NCBI GenBank assembly: GCA_936450465.1
Contig: OW388293.1
Span: forward strand, 40,630,982-40,694,981
DNA length: 64,000 nt
Origin: Gibbula magus
Taxonomy: Eukaryota; Mollusca; Gastropoda; Trochida; Trochidae
Direction: 5' to 3'
Numbering within the stretch: position 1 is the first letter of the stretch; each line of letters opens with the position of its first letter. The position numbers and the translations under genes are program-made. Shown here one piece after another: positions 22,247 through 34,200 of this stretch. Below the pieces are notes generated by a model, which saw only the letters and a program-made list of their open reading frames with translations, did no database searches and was not told the DNA's origin.

Positions 22247-25200
22247 ATGAGAAACTTGGTAAGTATTTTAGCATATCCAATTGTAGCATTCACTGTTGTC
22301 TAAGGATGTTTCTAGTTACTATATGACCTATTGTTTATATTTAGTATCAGAAGACGTTTAGAAGAGAATCTCTCCATACGAAGAATTGATTAAAAATAAC
22401 GAGGGTCACACAGAAAGCTCAGATGAAATCAAATGAATCCATGTTTTTAACCCCGGCATTGTGATGCACTTCTGCAGTGTTTTAACGGTTTAATGTCACT
22501 CATGTATAAGAATATTTTATTTTTAAAACACCAGCGAGCGACCACGATGCCATCTTCAGTATCGAAAGGCCTACCGGAACGAATGTTTTATCAGAGTTTG
22601 AAACAGACAGTCTAGTCTACCATGATAATATAACATCCTTAGCGTCCAAGACTACTGAAGCCATAACCATCCTGCCAAAGGAACTGTCTTTTCTTTTTTT
22701 TTGAGATTCGTGATACGACATGCTTCCATTGCTTCGATTGTTCCTTCCACTCTAGTTGGTAATGTTGGGCCCAGGTGTATCCAATGTCACAAATCGCGAT
22801 AACTGACTTTACTAAGTTAGCATTAGCTTCAAACAAGACCAGGTTCTCCTGTGGCGTCCTGTTTTTTGTCCACTTTAAATCAGTTTCAAAGGTATTTGCA
22901 CTCAGCGACCCGAAACCGTCCTCATTTCCATAGTTTCAGTGATGGAAGGAATTAGCTTCAACTTCTTCGGGGAGGCTTCCATTGCGACGTCAACAGAATC
23001 GAAATGCATTATATAAATTAAATCATATATATTATATATCAAATATCATTTACATTTTACACTTATTCATTTTAAATATTCCGTTGGATTAAATCTAATT
23101 TTCCTTTAATTTAAATATTATTTAAAAAAAATTAAAATCCATTTAGAAATGTTACTTTTGAACTCAATTCAATTCATTTACAGGGAAAAATCGGACGATT
23201 CAGTTCTAGGAAGATAGCGGTGACTTTATCTGTTTTAACAGTTGTCATTCTAATATCTGGGGCTCTAACTCGATCAACTGTTCAGCAAAATATCTTCAAG
23301 TTTCATACCTCTATTGAAGTATTGCCACGGAAGTCATTGCCACAGACGACATTGCCACAGGAAACATTGCCACAGGAATTATTGCCACAGGAGACATTGC
23401 CACAGAACAGTTCATGTCCTCGGCTTAACTTTTCAAAAGAACTCCTGCCCAAGACTGCCCTGGCTAGTTTCCCTGGCAGCGGGAACACGTGGATGAGACA
23501 TCTTCTCCAGCAGATGACAGGTAGGTCTGTGTACGTGTGTTGTCAATAGTTGGAATATGCCTGGATAACAATAGGAACAATTTTTGCATGTGGTTTGCAG
23601 TACTCGATGCTGTGCACGTATTATGTGAATTTTCAGTAAATGAAGCGAGGCTGAAAAATGTTAATTTCACAAAATTAAGATGAGGACGTGTCAATTTCAC
23701 TGGTTGAAGCTGTACTCATGTTTTGTTTATCTAAGTTGAATCCGTTCTTGTAAGATGGGAACTTCTATAACTTAACTGTGCAGGTGTGGTGTGAATTTCA
23801 ATATTTGCCAGGTGTGTCCCATAAGCAGTCGGCCAAACTGTTTTCTTTGTTCAATGACAGATGGTGTGAATTTTGTGAGCTGAATCTGTACACGTGTGGT
23901 GTGAAATTTATCAGCTGAAATTTTGCACGTGTGGTGTGGATCTTATTAGCTGCATCTGGTGTACCTTATTAGCTGAAATTTTACACGTGTGGTGTGGATC
24001 TTATTAGCTGCATCTGAACACGTGTGGTGTGCATTTTGTAAGCTGAATCTGAACACGTGTGGTGAGGATTTTATTAGCTGAATCGGGGCACGTGTGGTGT
24101 GAACCTTATTAGCTGAAATTTTGCACGTTCGGTGTGAATTTTATTAGCTGAAGCTGTACACGTGTGGTGTGAACCAGACTCAAAATTGTTATGCCGGATA
24201 ATCACGAAAAGCGATATTAATATATTCCTAATATACTTAATACTCCTTCGGTTTATTGTACAGAATACCGACATAACGGCTTTATTGAAGCGGGGAATAT
24301 ATAGTAATTAGGTAATTAGGCCTAGACTCTGATACACATTTCTCCAACCAGCTAAACATATTATCTTTATTATATAAAATTATATCGTTAATATACCCTG
24401 AATCGTGTGCGTCTATGATCACTGACAAAAGATGTACCAACATTAAGAATGTTTTAATTTACAAACCTAAATGTTTTGAAGTATCAATATCTCCCAGTCA
24501 TGACATGATATTTTCAAGAAGATACTCATTTACGAACTATTTCGGAAAGCAGCTGTACACGACTATCTATGTATTGCACTATATTTCTGTTGCATCGCTC
24601 CGCCTTTATAAGAACAACGTTACTTCGGTTAGGAATTCAGAGGTCGATTCAATTGTCAATTGTCAATCTAGGTTACTAAGGTGTCAAACCGAGAGCAGAA
24701 ATATGCCTTTGTCGCCTGTGTGGCGTCGCTTTATTTGCACATTCTGCCTTGTATGAATTCAACAAAGGTCGAATTGATCAATTGGGGTAACTGGGCTTCG
24801 AACCTTACAGTAGAAATATGCCTTTAGAATCGCCACATCAAATGCATTTTCTATATTTCAGATACAGTTTCATGCTAAAAAGGGAAAGTTCTATCACCGA
24901 TCTATCGGCAGCATCCACCATCTTGGTTTCTTGGCATTTCGTAAAATGAAAACACACCGTACTTAACCCAAGTTTGCTTTTCAAAAATTATAAAACATAC
25001 ACACTGATAGAATATTCACATCGTAACACATAACGTATCATAAAACTAATAAACAAATATGCTGCATGTTAGGCCGTAGCACAGTTTTCCCCCATCGCAG
25101 CGCCGATGAGTGGCTTAAACTTCAGTTCTCATTGGGTTTTTTTTATTTTTCAACAAATGTGCGCTTGTCTTTATCAAGTTGTGAAATGTAAAGTCATCAA

Positions 25201-28200
25201 AATATTAACTTCATTATGACCTTTGAATTTGACTGTTTTAATCATGTATTAATAACATATATGTGTAAACAGGGATTATCCTCTCGAATTTCTTTTCCAC
25301 TAAAAATACGTTCATAGAGCCCTCCTTTTCAGTGGTCCTTTGACTAGTTTCATATTGTCTCACAGATATATATTTCAACTGTTCAACAAATATCTGATAC
25401 TTCAATACTGCCAAATCAAGAGACTAAATATATATTTGTCGATGCCGTGACGTTAGAACTAATGCATTTAAATTCATATTCTTTAGGCGAGTTTGTGAAA
25501 ACTATATTCTAACGTTGTCAAAACAAAGGAGAACTAGTTTTATGGATATACAAGTTATTGCGGGAGTGCGACGTTATAACATCGTTATCAAGCAAATGAT
25601 GCTTGATGCTCATCATTTTCTTGATAACGGTGTTAGAATCTACACCGAAACGTCGCAATCCTGCAATAAAGAAGTTGTATATCCATAAAACTAGTTCTTC
25701 TTCATCTAACCAACTTATAAATTTCACTGAAAGATTGTCAAAACAAACCTGAATAATGGTGAATAAGTGGGTGTGTTTAGCTTGTTTAGACTTACTGTAC
25801 TGCTTCCGTACAAAAGCTTCTTTAACTCGAATTCACATGTTCAGATCAACATCTATTGCAAAATGTTTGTCCAACATCTTGTTATTGTTTATATTGTATA
25901 TATTGTATTTATTCTAATTCAAGTATAAGAGTTATACAATTTACGTGCTCAGGATAGACATGTTGCTTTCTATAAACGATTAAGATATTGCCAAACTACA
26001 GGAAAAAGGAAACTGTATATATTCTTATATCTGAATTAGAATCTTAAATAATTAATATTTGGCACATTTAGAGACAAGTAGAAATTTGTCAAAACCATAT
26101 TATATTTTATTTTGCCGTCTGATTATTAAACGAATTGTTTTACTTTTTCTTAAAAAGCATTGGTAAAATTTAAACTTTTACTTTAATAATCTTATTCCCT
26201 ACTTCTGCAATGTAACCTTTGCAAAAACCGATCCTTATACTAGTGACTTGACGGAAATAATTTTGAGATTTCTATTTCAATTTCCGAATGGTAGTTATTG
26301 TTTCTTTCTTAAAATGTGAACCAACGGACACATTTCACGCTGTCCGTAGTTAAAGAATTTAAGCAGTCACATAATGAAAATCACGTGTTATATGCGTATT
26401 CCCCGCTGCACCATTTCTTATCAAAGTCATTTTTAATCAACATTTGTTTTCAAAGAAAAGACATATACATGTAGAACAACGATTGACAATAACATAAAAA
26501 CAACTTAAATGTTATAACATGAAGCTATATAGACACAGCGATGGTCGTTCTTTACATTATGGTGTTATTTTCTTGAACCTTTTCTCACGGTGTGCAGCAA
26601 CAATTGCACAATCAGTCAAGCGTAACTTTTAATATTCAGTATGTGGTCTTTGAACTGTCGATGAACAATGTATTGAACGTGATGTTTCCAGAATGTCTTG
26701 TCAAATGCTGTCGCTTCCTCTTGGGTCAATCGTGGATAAAGAAAATTCAGAAGTTAGGATTGATTTCCGACTACAGAAATAAAGAAAACATTACATGTAT
26801 ATGAATGCAATGGGACACACAATTACCCAAAGAGGAGACATTTGACACAACTATTTGAAGAAATAGTGCCTGGTCAGAACTTTTAACTTTTAATGTTTTA
26901 AGCGTTTTGACCAGATTGTGCATTATAATGTCAGTTCTTATATCCCGTAGCAAGTCTAGATTTCTCACCTCGAGTTTAGAAATCAAGGCATGTATAGACA
27001 CAGGGGTTCGAATCGCTGTTTGAAAATTGTTACCAAAGTAAGAATTTAGATTTTTGCAATCATATAATGTTTATATATGATGTGAGCGTATGTTACAAAT
27101 TTGAGCGAAATCGGTAATGTGAAGATTTAGATAAATGTCCCCGCTATTGATATAAAGATGATATACACACTTATATTTGATATACACACTCATATATGAC
27201 ATACTTAGACAATAACTAACGAGTGACGGGGAATGACAGATTATCTTTCCCGAGTTATATCATTTGAGTAATTCTCAAGCCTTGGCGAGAGAATTACACA
27301 CAATTGATATAACGAGGGAAAGATAACCTGCCATTCCCCGTCACGAGTTGGTTATTGTTTATATTACCCATATGACAAATTAAAGAAAAAACGCGAATAT
27401 TAAAGGCCAATAGCTTCTCTAAAAGGAACCGAGAAGGAGATGAATCTCCATATCCATACGCGTGTGACGTGGATTCACTTCTTACGTACCTATCCTTGTT
27501 TACTCCGCACGATTAAAATGTCCCCTGCGAAAATGTCTTTCACAATAAAAGAAAGATGTGGCTTTAGTTGAAAGTTTTGTATTCCTGTCAATTACTATCA
27601 ATCCATGATTATGCATATAAGTTATTGCAACATCCATATCAAGAGGTGTGCGAAGCTCAAAAAAAAGTCGGCTCAAACCGAAAAGCCCTGTGACGTTACA
27701 ATCGACATTGTGACGTCATAATTACATTCGAACGATCGCCGTCGCTCTTGAAGCTTTCCGTGGTTGTACAGTCAAGCAGTAATCGCTAGTTTCTTTAAAT
27801 TTCGGACAATTTAACTGCTTCCTCCGACATTTGATGCGTCGGCACATGTACGAAAACGCTAATTTCAACTGCGGGAAACAAATAAAACATGTTAAAGTGC
27901 AGAAGACAGTTTCTAAAGTTACTAGTCGGGAAAAGTAAGAAAGATGAATGAAGTAGTTCCGGCAACCAATGAAATTCTTATTTTTCTGTAACAGCCGATC
28001 AAAAGCCAGAAAAAGGTGTAACTCCCATGTGACTTACAGGAAAAATACTACCCTGTGTCCGTCTTCCCATATGGGTAATATATACTTATTTATCATCCAA
28101 AACTGGTTTCCACAGGAGATATCCCTTGTAAGAGATCAAGCGATATCTCCTAGGAGATATTGTTTTGACAGTAGATTTTGAACAATGCCCTGTTGGCGTC

Positions 28201-31200
28201 AGCTACATGACATCACAATGACTTTGCATCATCAAGTAATGACATCACAATGCAATGACATCATAACCACGATGACGTCACAATGCTGTGACATTACAGC
28301 ACTGGAAGCCAAATGACAGTTTTGTGTTCAGATATTTTAATTTTTCATGAAAAATAATGAAGAATGATTTTGAATGATAAATAGAATCTCACCCTCGTGT
28401 CTTCTGATATCAAATATATCAACACTCGTTGATAAAAGTCAAAATATCCTCGGCAAGCCTCGGATATTTGTAACTTTTATCAACTCGTGTTGATATATTT
28501 GATATCAGAAGACACGAGGGTGAGATTCTCTATATATGATATACATACTTATATATGATATACATACTTATATATGATATACACACTTATACATGATATA
28601 CACATTTATATATGGTATACATACTTATATATGATATACATACTTATATAGGATATACATACTTATACATGATGTACACACTTCTACATGATATACACAC
28701 TTATGTATGATATACACACTTATATATGATATACACACTTATATATGATATACACACTCATATATGACATACATACTTATATATGATATACATAATTATA
28801 TATGATATGCACACTTAAACATGATATACACACTTATATATGATTTAACACTTATATATGATATACATACTTATATAGGATATACATACTTATATATGAT
28901 ATATTACCCATATGGGAAGACGGACACAGGGTAGTATTTTTCCTGTAAGTCACATGGGAGTTACACCTTTTTCTGGCTTTTGATTGGCTGTTACAGAAAA
29001 ATAAGAATTTCATTGGTTGCCGGAACTACTTCATTCATCTTTCTTACTTTTCCCGACTAGTAACTTTAGAAACTGTCTTCTGCACTTTAACATGTTTTAT
29101 TTGTTTCCCGCAGTTGAAATTAGCGTTTTCGTACATGTGCCGACGCATCAAATGTCGGAGGAAGCAGTTAAATTGTCCGAAATTTAAAGAAACTAGCGAT
29201 TACTGCTTGACTGTACAACCACGGAAAGCTTCAAGAGCGACGGCGATCGTTCGAATGTAATGACGTCATAGGCGCGAGCGAATATGACGTCACAATGTCG
29301 ATTGTAACGTAACAGGGCTTTTCGGTTTGAGCCGACTTTTTTTTGAGCTTCGCACACCTCTTGATATGGATGTTGCAATAACTTATATGCATAATCATGG
29401 ATTGATAGTAATTGACAGGAATACAAAACTTTCAACTAAAGCCACATCTTTCTTTTATTGTGAAAGACATTTTCGCAGGGGACATTTTAATCGTGCGGAG
29501 TAAACAAGGATAGGTACGTAAGAAGTGAATCCACGTCACACGCGTATGGATATGGAGATTCATCTCCTTCTCGGTTCCTTTTAGAGAAGCTATTGGCTTT
29601 TAATATTCGCGTTTTTTCTTTAATTTGTCATATGGGTAATATAAACAATAACCAACTCGTGACGGGGAATGGCAGGTTATCTTTCCCTCGTTATATCAAT
29701 TGTGTGTAATTCTCTCGCCAAGGCTCGAGAATTACTCAAATGATATAACTCGGGAAAGATAATCTGTCATTCCCCGTCACTCGTTAGTTATTGTCTAAAT
29801 ACACACTTATACATGATATACACACTTATATATGATATACACACTTATATATGATATACACACTCATATATGACATACACACTCATATATGATATGCACA
29901 CTTAAACATGATATACACACTTATATATGATATACACACTTATATATGATATACACACTTATATAGGATATACATACTTATATATGATATACACACTTAT
30001 ATATGATACACACACTTCTACATGATAAACACACTCATATATGACATACATACTTATATACGATATACATACTTATATACGATGTACATACTTCTACATG
30101 ATATACACATTTATATATGATATACACACTTATATATGATATACACACTTCTACATGATAAACACACTTATATATGATATACACACTCATATATGACATA
30201 CATACTTATATATGATATACACACTTATATATGATATACACACTCATATATGACATACATACTTATATATGATATACATACTTATATATGATATACATAC
30301 TTATATATGATATGCACACTTAAACATGATATACACACTTATATATGATATACACACTTATATATGATATACACACTCATATATGATATACACACTCATA
30401 TATGACATACATACTTATATATGATATACATACTTATATATGATATGCACACTTAAACATGATATACACACTTATATATGATATACACACTTATATATGA
30501 TATACACACTTCTACATGATAAACACACTTATATATGATATACACACTTATATATGATATACACACTTATATATGATATACACACTTCTACATGATATAC
30601 ACACTTAGATATGATATACACACTTATATATGATATACACACTCATATATGACATACATACTTATATAGGATATACATACTTATATAGGATATACATACT
30701 TATATATGATATACACACTTACACATGATATACACTTATATATGGCATACATACTTATATATGATATACATACTTATACATGATGTACACACTTCTACAT
30801 GATATACACACTTATGTATGATATACACACTTATATATGATATACACACTCATATATGACATACATACTTATATATATGGATATAGGATATAGGATATGG
30901 TATTGTTGTGGACCCTGATAGGAAGGAAAACCCGGAGGATGCGAAGCATCCGAGGGTTTCTCCTGACTATCAGGGTCTACAACAATACCATATCCGAAGT
31001 AAAATGGTTTCTCCATATTATCAACCGTTTTTAAGTGTAAACAGGCTTTTTACTTGTTATCGCGTTATATTGAGGATCCCTGGCGTTATATTGAGGATCC
31101 TTGGCTGATGTAAGCCTGTTAACAGCCGCGCTATATGAGTTGCTTTGGTACCGTGAAATCTCACCTGCCCCGTTGGCGCAGTAGACTAAGGCGTTAGCTC

Positions 31201-34200
31201 AGTTATTACAGGTGATAGTGGACACGGGTTCGAGACGCACTTTCCGCAAAACATTTGCTGTTTTTATTCTGTCGTAAATTTAAGAAAGTTTTCATATTAG
31301 TCTAAGTTAGTTTCTTCATATCTTTACTTTCAAGCCGTCATCTAAACAAATATATCAGTGTTTACAATCGGAAGCTCGGTTTTACTTTTTATTACAAGCC
31401 ACCTTCAGGTTTTTGAAATGTCTACCAAAACCCCACCCTCGTGTTTTCTCCCTGACATCATAAGGCAAACCACCATAGGCCTTGAATTTAGAATATAACG
31501 CAGATAATACTTGCCCTGCTGATTTACATAGCTCTTTCACAGTTATATTAACTATCACACTATTCTACAACATTATCACAACACTGAAATATATAAGAGA
31601 ATTGATTAACTGAGGGGTATTTCCTGAAATGAATTATTTTAGTTTTATCTATATCACTTTCAATCTTGATTTCCTACACCACTGAGTTAGGCAGTTTAAC
31701 ATGTTTTGTAGGGAGGCTTCATCCGGGGCTAAGAGTCTATATCGTCTGTATGTAGTAGGAGAGAAATCATGGTATTATCAAAGTTTATTCCACATTTCAA
31801 AGAGTTGATGTCCGTTGCTAGGTCGTTTATGTTGATTGAGAAAAGTGTTGGTGATAGTTTACAGCCTTGTTTTACACCAGAATAAAACATTGAATGTTTC
31901 AGAATAGAGATCATTAAGTTTCACAGAGCAGTTTATATCCCTATATATAGTGACTGTACAGCGGACAACATTTTGCCCTGGACTCCTGTTCTAATCAACT
32001 TGAACCATCGACATTGAGTATTTACTGTGTCGAACGCTTTCTTCATATCTACAAAGCAGACTATGTTGATTTCTGTGAGGCTTTTCTTTGACTAATCATT
32101 GTGTAAATTGAGTATATGTGTTCCACACAGCTTCTCTTAGAGCGGAAACCATTTTGTTCTTAGTTAACTTGTTATTAGACGTCAATTAGACTATTGAAAA
32201 TGTCCCTACTATTAACTGAACGTTTTTTTCTTCTGTACAATTCAGGTATCGCAACCGGGGCTATATACGATGAACCTTACTTGCATACTCACGGGTTCCC
32301 GGGGGAGGGGATCCGTGACGGCCGGGTGGTGGCGATCAAGACCCACAATCACTTCAGCCCCGGTCCTGTGTACGATAGGTGTATTCTACTGATGCGCAAC
32401 CCCTTTGAAGCCTTCATCGCTGAATTCAACAGACGTTGTACAGGAAATCAAACAGGTTCTGTGGGCATGGAGCTGTTTGTAAAATGTAAGAATAATAATC
32501 TTTCAACAACAGAACTGATCCGAAATCTGTGTCAACGTAAGACTAATAAAGATATCGAAAGGGACATTTAATCATAAGAAATAAATTAGAATGATTAGAA
32601 GCAGAGGGGAGTATGGTATGAGCGTCCTTCGGAGTCCGTTTGTCGAGCCTGACGGGCAATATGTGTGATGTTTTAACCAAAAATAGTGAGCAGCAATCAA
32701 TGATGAATCAGTCAATAATACATTTTCAATTCAATTCTTTATATTTCCCCCACGGTGTTACAAAGGTAGATATATAATATATAACAGTTTGGTAAATACA
32801 ACTTGAAGGTCAGTTTACAGAATTCTCTCAGTTCAGTATTAACAGTGACGATAAATTTGGACAATCCTTTTAGTATTGAAAGTTTTTTTGTACATAACAA
32901 TGATTTCATTTTGTGAATTTTCGGAAGGTACATACACATTCCGGTATATACATAGTTCTCACATTGGCAAAAGCTAAACTAATTAATTAAAGCTAGCTTA
33001 TTAAATAAATAATGGAATTCGCTTGCTATTGATGGGGAGTAACAGAGAGCGCACCAAATGCCTTTCCAGGCTATAGACTTAGATAGTAAAGTTTATGGTT
33101 CAAAGTATATTGAGTTTTTAACGTATTTATAATAGACGCGTTACGTTGTCATCTCTGTAAGAATTGATCTTTTCATATACCTTCTTCTAATGTACAATAT
33201 GGTGAACTGAGTAACACACTCACTGCAAATCTCACTTTGTGAGTTAGCATGCACACCAGTTTCATTATCTAAAGAAGTAATTACATCAATTTCTATACAT
33301 CTAAAGTGTCAGGGCACGTTCATTGTTCTCATAACGCGAAAATAAACACCAATAATTTGTATTTGTTCCTAAGGGTTACAAAGTCAGAGTACATTGCAAT
33401 GTGTATAAATTACATATACATAGACACATACATATATATTAGAACATTCTGGATCTATACATCATTTTGCATTGAGCTGAAAGGTGTCTGCGTAAAAACA
33501 AATACATTATAAGTTGAATATTGGAGTTAGTGCTTTCTACTTTTTGTTAAATTTGTTCATTTCGTTGTTTCTTTTGAAAATGTATTTTTCAACAAAATAA
33601 ATTTCTTTAAGGATTTTTTTGGAAATTACTGAATTTTGGTTTTGAATTTTTTATTTACATAAGTTGAAATATTTCTGAGCAGAAATTATTATTTGATTTA
33701 TCAAAATATTGTTATATAATGTTACACATCAAATCAAGTATTTTGAGATTGTAATTTTTGTTAGTAAACAGTTGTTTTTCCAAAGTTCAAGTTTATTCCA
33801 GAAAGTTGAGGTTAGCATTCCCAATATACATGACAAATGCTCTCAGTGGCATCATTGCAAAAACTACATAAATCATTGTCGACAATATTCATTCTCAACA
33901 CTTCTTTTTTTTAGTATGTATAACTCTTTGTAGGACCCTATATTGAAAATCAGTAAGTTTAACATCGTTCAAACCATGTCTATATGAATAAAATATATTG
34001 TTCCAGTCAACTTCACAGTCATTAAATATCATTTCCCACTTATTACAGATATTAAGTTTTTTGTTTATGGAAATCAACTTATCATAACAGATTCTTGATC
34101 CTTTTGTTGAGTTCAAAATATTTCTTTGGTAAATACTAATGTGCAAGTTATAGGTACATGTAGGAATAATTATTGTACATTTAACAGCAGATTTCCAACA

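Larger units (their letters stand above)
27130..30870. repeat. 19-bp minisatellite (TATATGATATACACACTTA), about 80 units in three blocks
   Basis: Blocks at about 27150-27204, 28531-28900 and 29799-30870 share the 19-bp unit TATATGATATACACACTTA, with variants CATACTTA, CACACTCA and TTCTACATGATA arranged in higher-order patterns. The inverted-repeat arms at 27205-28082 and 28901-29798 separate the blocks. It lies in intron 2 of the sulfotransferase gene. Confidence 0.92.

Noticed and set aside
24415..24756. 113-codon plus-strand ORF in intron 2
   Set aside because: AT-driven composition, no domain, no splice or regulatory context.
28531..30870. Possible CRISPR-like array
   Set aside because: Units are head-to-tail 19-bp repeats without unique spacers, in an animal-type intron.
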